A stretch of DNA of 64,000 nucleotides from Desmodesmus armatus (lineage: Eukaryota; Chlorophyta; Chlorophyceae; Sphaeropleales; Scenedesmaceae). The stretch spans positions 558,001 to 622,000 of the forward strand of contig VIIQ02000010.1 in the NCBI GenBank assembly GCA_007449985.2, read 5' to 3'. A program made the position numbers and the translations under genes. Below are positions 44,563-56,354 of this stretch, piece after piece (positions within the stretch are counted from its first letter, which is position 1; every line of letters starts with the position of its first letter). Under the pieces are notes generated by a model. The model searched no databases and was not told where the DNA came from. It saw only the letters and a program-made list of their open reading frames with translations.

Positions 44563-47255
44563 TCAGTTTGTAGGGTACGTGTGGACGCCCAGGATGCGGG
44601 TTGCATGGCCCAGCTTAAGCTCCGTCCTGCAGCCCTTCTTCAGGTACATCCCTGCACAGGGGCAGCAGACAACCGGCAGGATGAGGTCAGTCATGTTACG
44701 TTGGTTGCAAACAGAGAGGCGTGCCATCACACACAGATGTCGCAAAAAGGACAGCTCACCAGATTCTGCAGAACAGCAGGACAAGTGTCTGCGCAGTAAG
44801 ACATATTGCTCAGCGCCGCCTGCTGTGCCACTGGAGCAGGTTGGCCGGACAGCTGTGACAGATTCGCTGCAGAGCGTGCATGGGGGTCTCTGCTCACCTG
44901 CAACAGTGATGCTGAGCTGCCAGTTTCTCGTGTTGCCCCGGTCTCCTGCCCTCTCAAACTCCATAGGGTCCATGATGGTGCCCGCATCAGCGTAGTTGGT
45001 GGGACCGTTGAACACAATCCTCTTCTTGCCGTCAATGATCTTGAAGGTGCCCTCTGCGCGGGTGCCGGTGCTGGTGTTGACACAGGCAACGGGGAGGGAC
45101 TCAGTTGCCGCCCAGGCAGCCTTCAGGGCGTCCACCGTCTCTGGGCAGCAGGTGTTCGCCTCCTCCTGGAACTGCAGGCGGCAGGACAGCATTGGCAGCA
45201 GCACACACTGTGTTACTAGTATGAGCTGCAGCCAAGTTCGAGACTGTCAAGTTCTCTCAAGTTTGAGATGGTATGGGCCATACCATGACCTTGGTTACCG
45301 GTGGTGCACACACTCCGCTGCTAGGAACAGGGCCGCGCCTGACCACTCAAAATCCTGCAACTTGCCTCGAAGGCATGGCACTGTGCACATATATCCAGAG
45401 TGAGGGTACTTACGTGCGTTGAAGTGCGCTTGTCAGCCACCTTGCGTGCCTTGCCAGGTGTCCTTGCCGGGCTAGCGCCAGCAGCCACTGCTGCGGCAGC
45501 AGCTTTCTTGCTGGGCGTGGATGCAGGCCCGCCGTGGTTCACTGCCTGGTCCCTGACCACGGCGGTTGAGCTGTCCCAGGGGTCTGAGTAGGCCTCCTTG
45601 CCGACAGAGGACTGCATGCGAGGGGCCAGGCTGTCAGCTGTGAATGATGTGAGGATCTCAGCAGCTTCCACCATGGCGTCAAGGGAGGTAGACCTGTTGC
45701 CAGCCAGTGACACGGGCGGCTGGGGCTGAGGGTTGGCATTGGGCGCGCCGCTCGTGCTGGGGTATGGCTGGGGCACTTTCACGGACAGGGGCGGCAGGCC
45801 AAAGCCCATTGCGCAGGATGGGAAGGTGTTGTTGTTGGCTGCTGCGGCTGCTGCAACTGTGGTGGCTGCGGCATCGGGCTGGGAGGTGGTGGCTGAGCCG
45901 GGTGCTGCCTGCTGCTTCTGCTTCAGTATGGCTTCGTATGCGTACTTTGCAACCAGCAGATCTGCGCTGGCCCGGGCACCATGCTGGGACTTCACACTTG
46001 CGGGCTGTGCCTCGTCGCTCGTATCGTCGCAGCTGCTGTAGTCTGTTGTGCAGTCTGATAGCTGGCGAGGCAGCCACGACTTGGGGATGTTGTTGGGCAT
46101 CACATGGGCCTCTGCAGCAACCTGTGCGGCTTGCAGGACTGCAGGACAGCAGACACCGATTGCAGGACAGCATGTCAGCCAGCTGCATGCGTTGAGTGTG
46201 GACCAAGGAGCAGGCAAGACTGCATGCTGTACATCCTGCCAGTTGCCCAACAACATGCACCCAACATACAGAGCACAAGACTGCAGTGCAGCCTGGCAGG
46301 TGCCATTTGTGCTGGCCATCCCATGTCTCAGGGGACTTGTGCGTGCGCTGGCACACAATTGCTCCTGGGGCAAGTGCCATGCCAGCACAGGTGACCTCCT
46401 GAACCGCACTGCATTCCCGTGCTGGCATGCTGTACATATGACTGTTGTGCTGCCTATCATACCAGAATGATTGCAAGCGAATGCAGAAAACGCCAGAGAA
46501 GCAGATGGTGGGATCAAGCAACTGAAGAGCCATCCTGCACCTGCTGCTGGGCACAAATGATGGAGTCCCGTGTGTCCATCAAACCATCTCACCTGGCGCG
46601 TGGTGCATGGACTGTGCAGGAGGGGTGTCTGGCATCTGCCTGCCAATGCTGTCCATGGAGCTGAGGCGAGCTGCAATGCTGTGGCCCATCAGCAGCGATT
46701 GCGCAGGGTACTCAGAGGCCCGTGCTGAGGGCTGTGCTGGGGCCTGGGTGGAGAGCTGTGCTGGGGGCGGGGCCTGTACTGGGAACTGTGCTGAGGCGTG
46801 TGCTGGGGCCTGTCTGGACAATTGTGCTGGGGCCCTGTTGTGGTTTGTATTGCTCAAGATGCCCACGACCACTCTGGCAATGTCAGGGCTGATGATCTTG
46901 GCAGCACCAGGCAGTGAGGACAGGTCATTGACAGTGTGGGCTAGAGAGTTGACCATGCCTGCCATCGTGGCCAGCAAGGCTGTCTGCGAATCCTGCAGCA
47001 GGAAAAGCAGGAAGAGCAGCACATGCTGTGTCAACAGCGAATTGATTGATGCATGTGTGTGAGCAGAAAAAAGCCACTGCAACGAGGCTTGGGCCAAGGT
47101 GCTGCTGGTTGTTCAGTTGCTGTGCTTAAATAACTGAACAGTGCTGTTGTGCCACTCACCAGCTTGGCTGCCTGTGCTGCCAGCTGATGCTGTAGAGCCG
47201 GAAGCATCATGGAAAGATCACAGTATTGTGCGGAGTCTTGCACACCGGCGTGCAT
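44563..47255 (-). CDS. SAND-like domain protein, copy B (inverted paralogue)
   Basis: Minus-strand exons 47255-47160, 46992-46593, 46138-45414, 45171-44898 and 44651-44563 (TGA); 1584 nt, 527 residues, fully in frame. Same five-exon structure as copy A; exon 4 (274 nt) and exon 5 (89 nt) have identical lengths. Exons 4-5 (SAND-like domain) differ from A at about 11 of 92 residues in exon 4 and none of the last 29. Exons 2 and 3 are longer and diverged: a Pro/Ala/Gln repeat APAQLSRQAPAHASAQF in exon 2 and an Ala/Asn stretch in exon 3. Conserved outside the domain are AGMVNSLAHTV, RQLSDCTTDYSSCDD, SLAGNRSTSL ... EAAEILTSFTA and PGKARKVADKR. Likely a nuclear protein; function unknown. Confidence 0.78.
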
Positions 47256-47758
47256 TGTGCTTCCTGCAGGGCAATCCACAACCAGGCACACCAGATGGGT
47301 GGATGGAGCATCCAGCTGCTGCATCCGCTGCTAGTGTGGCATCACCGGTAGAACATGGGATGGTTCAAAAGCACGATCAAGCCTGCTCAATACTGCTACA
47401 CACCTTGTCCAAGCCGAAACAGAGGTGTCCTGGCCCGACACTACACTTCCTAGCCGCTAATGGCCTTGATCTGATGCTGTTGAATTGCTGTTGATTTTAA
47501 ACACGGTCTGTCAACGGGACGGTCTGAGCAGTGGGTGGACTGGCGTCTGAGACGGTCTCTCATCAGCCAAGCCTGTGACCGTTGCAGTAACATTTACCGT
47601 TGCAGCCTGTATCAGTCTGATGGATGCCACAAGGAGCTTGTGAGCTCCCTTACTACCTACGTATGCCGCACTTCTGTCCCTGAAGGTGCAAATAAGTCAC
47701 GATCTCGCTCCACCTGTTCAACCTCCAACAGCTACTGTGGACCTGCACTGATGTTGAC
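47256..47758. promoter_or_regulatory. Divergent region, SAND copy B and CASTOR-like gene
   Basis: 503 bp between the start codon of SAND copy B (minus) and that of the channel gene (plus); it must hold both promoters. No TATA-like element stands out. AACGGGACGGTCTGAGCAG/GAGACGGTCTC direct half-repeats occur at 47514-47560. Confidence 0.4.
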
Positions 47759-50700
47759 ATGCGCACCCAGGTGTTATGGAGCCTCTCAAGGTCGCACTGT
47801 GCGCAATTGCAGATTCGTGGATACCTGAGAAGAGCAGCTGCAGGCCTCTCCACTCTGCATGGACCCCACCAGGATGGTGGGGGCCAGCGCACCTCACAGC
47901 GACTGCCTCTCTGGCAAGCCGCTGCTGTGGCCATGGGTGGCGCTCTCATGGCAGCAGCAGCAGCATCTCCGCCATGCAGCTTGGCAGACAGCTCTTCAAT
48001 GCAGATGCAGCAGACCCAGGCAGCAGACAACTCAGCTTCTAAGTCATCTGCACACCTGCAGGAAGCTCATGGCAGCCACAGCCCCCCACTGGACAGCAGT
48101 GATTCCAGCGGCGGCGGCAGTGTGCTAGGTGGCTTGCTGCAGTATCTCAGTGATGCTACAGACTACACCGTAAATATGCTGGCAGATGTCATGGAGAATG
48201 CAGAAACGCGGTACGCAGGCAGTGCTTGTCACGTCCATAGGCTTGATGAGCATCTGGTGAGGTTGCCTGTGAGCCACCAGCCGCCATGCGCGTGCTGATC
48301 ATCTTACAGCACAGCCTGTGCTTTGCTGCGTGTTAAACAATGGCGGGACACGCCGTTTCGCTGACAACCCTGAGCACCCTTGGCGCCTGTGCTTGGTTGG
48401 CTGCAGGCTGTCCAGTCTGTTGGAGCAGCCCAGTGACGAGCCAGTGGCTGTCAGGCTGCTGGCATTTGCTGCTGCCCTGCTGCCTGTGATCCTGGCGTCG
48501 GGGCTGGCTTACAGATATGCATCCGGCTCGTCGCTGTCTTCAGCATTGTACAAGGTATCTGAGCTGCAAGCGGTGGGGCACAGGTCCCGTTGTATTAGCT
48601 TAGCACGCGGCACTCACGTCAGGATACTAACTGCCCACTGTGTCACCTTTGAACTGTACGAGGCAGGTGTCCTGTGTCGTTCTCTTACAATGCTGCATTT
48701 TCCGGCAGGAGCAAGCCACCCAGTGGGCCCCATTGTGTTTTTGTGTGCTTCACCATCAGGCTTGACCTGCCTCATCCTGTACTGCGCTGCCCTGCCTTAT
48801 CCTGCCCTGCCTGCCCAGATGTACTGCCTGCTCGTCCGTGTGGACGTCAGCGGGCCTGAGCCTAACCTGTGGAGCTACCTGGTCACCCACGCAGTGTTTT
48901 TTGTAGGCTTCTTCACCCTGGCTGTACTGCTGGGTGAGTGACCGACCCTCAAAGGTGCTGCAGGAGAGCAGCAGCAACCACACTGTACAACAGCGGCCGC
49001 TGCATGTGCACTTCTTTGGGATGCACAGCCCTCACCTCAGTGGTTGTACTTGAATGTGGACCCTGCCTGCCTGTGCTGATCAAGCAGCTTCAGGCGGTGC
49101 CCTGACATGTGGTGTGCACTAAGTGTGCTTGAAGCATCAGTCTTCTGCCCTACATCCTCCTGACCATGCGGGGCAAGTGTGATATGTGCAGGTGTCGTGA
49201 ACGATGAGGTCCAGAAGCGCGCCGACGACCACCGCTGCGGCCGCAACCCTGTCAACGCCACGGACCATATCCTCATCCTCAACTGGAACGAGAACACGCC
49301 AGCGCTGCTGCAGAACATTGCCCTGGCCATCTCCTGCGCCACGGCAGGCAAGGCAGAGTCCAACGCAATGAGGGGAGGCCTGTGGAGCAGGAACCCTGCT
49401 GTGGTGGTGCTGGCAGACAAAGACAAGGCTGAAATGGATGCAGCAGTGCAGGAGGTTGTCAGGTGAGCTGTCATTGACTGACCGCCCTTGGTCAGCGCTG
49501 CAGTAGCATCAACCCAGAGGTTGGCGGAAGCCGTTCCATCTGCACATACTTGATGCCTGTGTTATACAAGCATCGGTTGTGTCTTCACCTGGACACAAGC
49601 AGCATCGACTACCTACCATGCACAGCATGTGTTTCCTGAGAGCAGGGGCCGCACGGGACCAGTTTCGAAGAGATGCATGTGTGCATCAATCCCTCTGTGA
49701 TGCTGCCCATAGGGACCGAGGCTTCAACCTGACTGTGCACACACGCCAGGGCCACCCGTTCAGGCCCTCAGCCCTGAAGAAGGTGGCGGCTCACAAGGCA
49801 GCCATAGTGGTGCTGCTCCATCCAGAGGGCGCACCCACCCCTGCAGATGCAGAGGCACTCAAGGCTGCCGCAGGTGTGGGTCCCAGCTTACTTGGCCGCT
49901 GACTTTGTTGTAATTGGTGTGTGTGTGTGTGGGGGGGGGGGGGGGGAGAGTTCATGAGTGGTTGATATCTTTCTGCTGAGCTCCTCTTCTTGGTTGCTGT
50001 TGTGCGTATCAAGCTGTCATTGTCAAGCTCAGGCGCAGCACGCTACTGTTGCGAGCATGGCTGGCCTGCTGCATATCTGAACACCTCAGTCATGCAGTTC
50101 AATGACGACGGCCGGGGCGCCCCGGCTGAGGTCAGCCGCCCGGCTGCAGACGGCGCAGCTCAAGATTGCTGCTGCTGTGCTGCTTTGTTGTGGGCTGCAG
50201 CCATGGCCTTCACCACGCTGCCTGCCAGAGATGGTGACCGCCACAAGAAGCTGCAGCGCATGGTGGTGCAGATGCCAGGTGAGCCATACGGCCTGTAGGG
50301 CTGCCATAGGGCACATCGCCCTGCTAACCCCCTTACACATGCAGCTGCCGCGCACACTCTGCTGAGCAAGCGTGCATCACACTTCAAGTTCACGTGCTTC
50401 ATATTACAGAGCCGTGTTGAACCAGGGTCATCAGCAAAGTAACTTGTGCGCACTGACAGGATACCTATCTGTGCTGTTGCTGTCGGTCACCTTGCACCTG
50501 TCCCTCCAGCCTCCGTCCCGTCTGCTGGCAATGTGCTGAGGTCTGTTCAGAGCACGTCAGCGCATGCGGCAGGCTTGTCCAGCCTGCGCCTGGAGGTGCT
50601 GTCCCTGCCTGACAAGCTTCTCACCAACAGGCTGGTGGCACAGACGGTAGCACAGCCAGGTGAGGGGCTCTGCCAGTGGTGCCAGCCGTTGCTGTTTGCT

Positions 50701-53700
50701 GCCTGGAGGGAGAGGGTCCACCTAGAGCCACCTACACCAGCCCATGACGTGCGCTGCAAGTCAGTACTGTGCAGAGCTGAGTGTCAGACCTAGATGATGA
50801 CTGAACACTGCTGGTGGATTGGCACAGCAGCAATGTGGGACGATGCTGCTCATTTGGCACACCTCATGGCTGCGGGTACGCACATGCTGCAGGCTTGCTC
50901 ACGGTGTGGCTGGACATCTTGGCACCCGAGGGCACCAACTTTGTGTGCCTGGAAGTCCCACCAGACATGGAGCAGCTGGCATATAGGGACATACGCAGGT
51001 GCGCTGCCTGGCTGCGGCCTGCTGCCACACTGCCTGTGCTGACCGCTGCAGGTGCACTGTTGAATACCTCTTGTGTCGCTGTTGCGTTCTATCACCTTGC
51101 AAGTGTACTTCATGAGCCATGTCAGCTCCTTACGGGTGTCGAGCACTGTTGAGGAGAGCTGGTTTCCTGAACAGCGTAACAGCAATGGATGTAACGGATG
51201 TAACAGCAATGGTATCGCACAACATGACACAAGCAGGCGCTACATGAGTGTGTCTCACTGCCAGTGCTGGCAGCAACAGTAACTGCAAACAGTACCATAC
51301 TTGGTGTGGGAGCTGTCAGCAGTGCCTGCCTGCCTGCCTGCCTGCGGGTTGTCTTGCTGGCTCCTGGCACAATGCTGCAGGTCGTTCAGCGAGGACATTG
51401 TGGTTGGCTTCATAAGCCCAAGTGGCACAGTGCAGCTCAACCCTGCAGACGGCTGCACACCAGGCCCAGGCAGCAAGCTGGTCCTGCTGACAAAAGGGAG
51501 TGAGTGCCAACAACACATGCCGCACGCGGAATCAATTGTATGTCAGCAGCTTGACAGCATTGGCGCGCACAACAGCATGAATCCCAGCTGCAGAGTGCCA
51601 GGCAAGTAGCAGTGACCAAGAGCAGGTTTGATGCTCCGCAAGGACTGTGCTTGCAGGTCCTCTATGATGTACGTGTCACTCGCCGGCACTCACTCATTTC
51701 CTGTGCTGTCTGCGTAGGTGGTCGACTGTCGAGAGCAAGCAACAGGCTACACCAGCAGGAGGCTAGTCGGCACGCGTACGAAAGGGCTGCAGAAGCAGCA
51801 GCACAGCGGCTGCGCCGTGTAGCTCGATACAAGTACCAGGTGAGTCTTTTCCATTGTACCATGGCAACAACAGTGAACATGAGATCCGTGTTTGTTTGTG
51901 TCGTTCTTGGGGTGGCCTGCGCCACAGGCACCCACATCACCCATGCGTACACAGGCAGCAAGCAGCGGCCACCAAGCTGCGAGGTTTCCTGCACCTGTGT
52001 CACATCCGCCAACTTGGCAGCAGCGAAGATTACAGCAGAGCTCCTTCAACCAAACCAAAACAAATAAGGCTTTCTGCCATGCTGTGCGTCACGACAAACG
52101 CGCCTCGACAAACAATACAGGCATGCATTACAGGGGCTGAACAGGTGACTAACACCCTCACGCCGCCATGTGTGTGTGCGCCCTGCAGCCCCGCCACATC
52201 ATCGTAGCGTCCTGGGCTGAGGACAACCTGCGGGAGCTGATGCGCAGCTTTGCTGAGTTTGCCCCCGCTGGCTCCACTGTGTCTATCATCAGCCAGCAGC
52301 AGCCAGCAGGCCACCTGCCCAAGCGCTTGGGCAATGTCAGCAGATTCGAGTTCATCGAGCACCCCTACCCCACCAGCTTGGAGGTGAGTGAGCATAATGC
52401 CCTTGATCGTGGCTGGTGGCTGCACTCAAGGAGCTGCAGGAGCTCCCACAGATGAGTCACACCTGCTGAATGCCGATCGTCTGAGCGCACTCTGTGCAGA
52501 TCTTGGCGCGCTGGCGTTTTTTTTCCAAGGGCACAGGAGCATATGGATGTGGATCAGCCCCGCTGGTGCCCGCACTCCTGTGCCTGCAGAACAGGAGGAT
52601 GCATTTGGACCGCGTAGGGGCTGCCAGTGCACGCAAAACAGCACAACTGGCCATGCTTTGACGGTTGTGTTCTGCGCCTGCCGTGGTGGCTGCAGGCGCT
52701 GCAGTCTGCGGGCATCACTGGAGCCGACTGTGTGGTGCTGGGCACTGGGTCAGGACAACCAACGGATGCGGAAGCGGATGCACTAGTGCTGGCAGAGCTG
52801 CTGCAGGTATGTAGGGCGCGAGGCGGGGTACTAAAACTCTGCTAGCTGTGGGAGTGAGTTGCTGGGGTTTGGGGTGCGCAAGGCATGGGGTGCGTGGGCT
52901 TCGTGAAACGTCCACTCAGCAGCAAGCGCAACTGCGCACAAAGGACAACGCTGTGTTGCCACCCACACTCCCACCGAGGGATTAGCTGGTGAGCACGGGC
53001 AAATTTGATGAATGGACTGGTGGCATGTTTCAAGATGTCCTGCCACGTCTGTGGCTGTGTCTGTCTTGCACTGCTCTTTGTTCCGCTGTGCAGCTGCAGG
53101 AAGCCGTGCAGCTGCTGCAGCTGCCCAAGGCCCCCCATGTCGTTGCACCCATCTGTGAGGCCGGCAGCAGCAGCATGGCCCTGCGCTACCTGGACAAGCT
53201 AACAGAACAGCAGCAGGCACCTGTTTCACAGGCAGTGGGTGGCATCGCAGCAGCAGGAGGCAGCGCGCAACAGTCAGGGTCTATGGCTGTGCTGAAGCCT
53301 GAGTTCCTGATATTCCGCAACATCACCAGCGCTGTTGTTGCTCAGGTGAGACCCTAGGTACCTCCCACTGAGCAGGACAACATCAGCAAGGGCCAGCAGC
53401 ACAGTGGTATGCGCTGCATGATCCCATGCAGCCGTAACGCTGGCAACAGCATGCAACAGTCTGCATGGTCACAGGGCAGCTGCAGCACCTGCGCAATGCC
53501 TGGGTGTGTTTCGTGTGCCTGCGCGCTATGTTTGTGTGTATATATATGTCCATGTGTCAGCGCTGCCTGCCTTGACCACGTGCACTATTTACTGGTGATG
53601 AGCGTGGTAGTTTCCTCCACTTGCGTCCTCTGCCTGCTCATGCCGCTGTGTGCAGGCTGCGTCAGAACCATCGTACGCCGACATCGTCACTGCCCTGCTG

Positions 53701-54099
53701 TTCAGCCGTGAGGGCCAGGAGGCCTACCTGCGGCCCCCAGCCTGCTTCAACATCCCCCTGCAGCAGCCCATCAGCTTTGCAGAGATACAGGAGCTTGCCA
53801 GGAAAACTGGGCAGACTGCGCTCGGCTACATCAGCACAGACATACACTCACAGTCAGCAGCTGGCGGCAACAACGAGACAGAGCCGACTGGCAACAACAG
53901 CAGCGACAGTGCTATTGGGGCTGATGTTGGCGGCCAGGGCGAGAGCAGGAGGGCTGGTGTGCAGCGTTTGCTGCCCTGGGCGCATTCAGTCACTCAAAAG
54001 CTGTCCAGGGCGGCCACAGTGCACCTCGGCCTCAGTGCGACAGATCAGGTGGTGCTGAAGGATGGGGATTACATCGTAGTGTTGGCTGAGGATTTCTGA
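47759..54099 (+). CDS. CASTOR/POLLUX (DMI1)-like ion channel, probably plastid envelope (PEC-like)
   Basis: Fourteen exons: 47759-48210, 48407-48554, 48819-48933, 49192-49462, 49713-49873, 50201-50278, 50510-50659, 50893-50998, 51381-51499, 51718-51839, 52189-52383, 52696-52806, 53094-53345, 53656-54099 (TGA); 2724 nt, 907 residues. The N-terminal 45 residues are Arg/Ser/Ala-rich, transit-peptide-like. Two hydrophobic helices follow: LLAFAAALLPVILASGLAY and THAVFFVGFFTLAVLLG. Then the RCK-type module of the family begins: VVNDEVQKRADDHR, DHILILNWNENTPALLQNIA, VVVLADKDKAEMD, AAIVVLLHPEGAPTPADAEA, RMVVQMP, LLTNRLVAQTV, and a second module RHIIVASWAEDNLRELM ... ADCVVLGTG. It ends KDGDYIVVLAEDF, as family members do. 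Homologues conduct K+/Ca2+ in nuclear or plastid envelopes. A GxGTHAD-like filter is not seen between the helices. Confidence 0.85.
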
Positions 54100-56354
54100 A
54101 CTGGCGCACAAGCCAAAAGCCTGAAGGAGCAGCTGTGTAGCTAAGGCTCAGGCAAGCGAATGGTAGTACAGCAAAGCACAGGTTTGTATCACCTAGCCGA
54201 TGATGCGCACGTTCAGACAGCAACCTGCTGGCAGCTCACCAGCAGCAGCATGCCTTGCAGGCGGGCCGAGGGCGCTGGAATGGTGCAGTGCCTCGGGCAT
54301 GGCCTGTGCGCTGGAGGATCCTCAGGCGGCCGCGGCCGTGTGCCTTTCAAGTGTTCTTGCTCGTCTTGTCTTGTTTTTTGGGATGTGTCGGTGTCCAACG
54401 GCGTGCAGGGGCCTTATCGTCTCCCGCCAGATAACTTTGTTTGCATTTTGTGGCCCAGCACTGCTGGCAGCTCCTTGGGGCACGGGTGTATGTGTGCTGT
54501 ATGTTGTGCTGCCTAACATGTGTTGCCAATTGGGAGTGGGGTCTTGCTGTTTCCATCACCACTAATGAACGAAGCAGCAGCAGTGTTTGCAGCAGACATG
54601 CCTTGTGCTGTTGTCTGTCGACAGAGGGAGTACTTGGATACATGCAGGCTCACTAAGACTGTCCCACTAGACAGGCAAGCAACAGTGACGCAATCGCTCT
54701 GTGTGAGGGTATCACTGCACAAGCATGATTATGCATGCAGAGCGCATGGCATGCACGGGTTGCGGAATATTTGTTGTGACGCCCGCCAGCCGCAATGGCA
54801 GGTGCTGGTGGAGCATCTATCCTGGCATGTGCCTCTGCCAGCAATGGTGTGGTCGTGGTGTTCCTTGTGCACTGGCTCTTGGGTGCGGGGCAGAAGTTTT
54901 TTTTTGCAGCGCATATCAGGCAGCTGGGTACATGGCTGCTGCTCAACGAGGGCTACCTGCCATTGGGCTGTGGGAGTTGCATGCAACAGTGCATGCACTG
55001 GCAGCAGCATGCATGACTGCAACACTGTTCTTGGTTTTTTATCAGTGGCCTGTCTGTGCCATTGCAGAAATTTCACACATACAAAGCAGCCTGTTTTTGC
55101 AATCCAGCTGACCAGTCTACTGGTGACTGATCAACGAAGCCAGCCGACGCATGCAGGCGGGCGCCTACATGTAGTGATGTGGTCATGTTGTAGCATGCAC
55201 TGATGGGAGGGTTTTGCATGTGGTTGGGATCTGGGTCAGTTCTGCAGGATCATTCGCGTCACAGTGCATGGGGCACATGGCCTCTCGTGCACGCTTTGTT
55301 GGCCCTCAATGCACGAGCCTCTGAGTGCGCCGCACATGCGGCATGCAACGACTGTGCACTGCACCTTTCAGACAGGTGTGTTGTGGTGAGCAACGACTGT
55401 GTTGGTGTGTTGAATACATGTGTATCAAGGGATGGCGACTGCATTGCATTGTTGGAGGGGCACATGGTGTGAGAAAAGCTTCCATATTGTGCATGAGGTG
55501 CCGTTGCATGTTCGGACTGAGGCCGTCTGTGCAGCATTGACGTTGATTAGGCAGCAGATGTACACGCAGCTGCATGCACAGCGGCACCGGCAGCCGGGTG
55601 CAGGACTGATGTGTTGCAAGAGGGCAGCAGTTTGTGCACCAAGCAGCCCCTAACATCACAACAGCAGACGCCACAGCCGGCAGGTGCTGCTGCAGATGCA
55701 ACCTCTTCGATAGCCGGTGGTGGCAGGGGCGCAGGGACGGTTGAGGCAGGGGAGGAGTTTCCTGTTGTGCATGCCTTGTCTGGGTTGACCTCGCTGCAGG
55801 GCTTTTACCCTGATGCGCAGCTCCCAGCGCTGGCGCATACAGCGCGTGCACATGGTGGTTGGGTCTAGCGAATGCCCCTTGTGCTGTTGGTTGGGGTGGG
55901 TGTACTAGCACAGTGTTGTAATAAGATCGCAGAGGCTGAAGCTGTCGTGTCTGTACTAGCACAGTATCCCTGGCTTGATACTAGCATAGTATCCCTGGCT
56001 TGCACACTGTGCAGTCTGCACCTGCAACCTCATCTGCTGTAGCTGGAGCTTGTCATCTTTGTATCCAAGACTTTGATGCAAGGTGTGCCCTGTTGCAGTT
56101 GTGTTCCAGACACACAGGTTGACACCAGTGGTGTGGGGATGGTGATGTTTGACCTGTGGGACATTAGTAATCACATCAAGCTGGCACCTTGGCTTTAAAA
56201 GCTAGCCCCAGTTACGGCCTGTATAGTATTACACAGTAGTAGCCCCCCCCCCCCCCCCCAAAACCCCACGGGTCGCAGGTCCGCCTCATTACATGCAACC
56301 TCACTGACTCCTTATGCATGATGCCCAGTCTTCAACCCCAACAGTTCATTCACC
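54100..56354. other. Large convergent intergenic region
   Basis: 2.25 kb between channel and UROD 3' ends. Contains a short tandem duplication near 55952-56000 (ACTAGCA(C/T)AGTATCCCTGG twice) and a C16 run near 56246-56260. Open frames on both strands (for example 54520-55203) lack splice or protein support. Confidence 0.4.
56289..56293 (-). terminator. TGTAA poly(A) signal of UROD
   Basis: TTACA on the plus strand is TGTAA on the UROD strand, 62 bp after its stop. Confidence 0.5.

Noticed and set aside
45707..46554. Open frames on both strands over SAND copy B exon 3
   Set aside because: Frames other than the one conserved with copy A; no independent support.
54520..55203. 227-codon open frame after the channel gene
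   Set aside because: Cys/His/Trp-rich, unsplit in a genome where genes average several introns, and no recognised domain.
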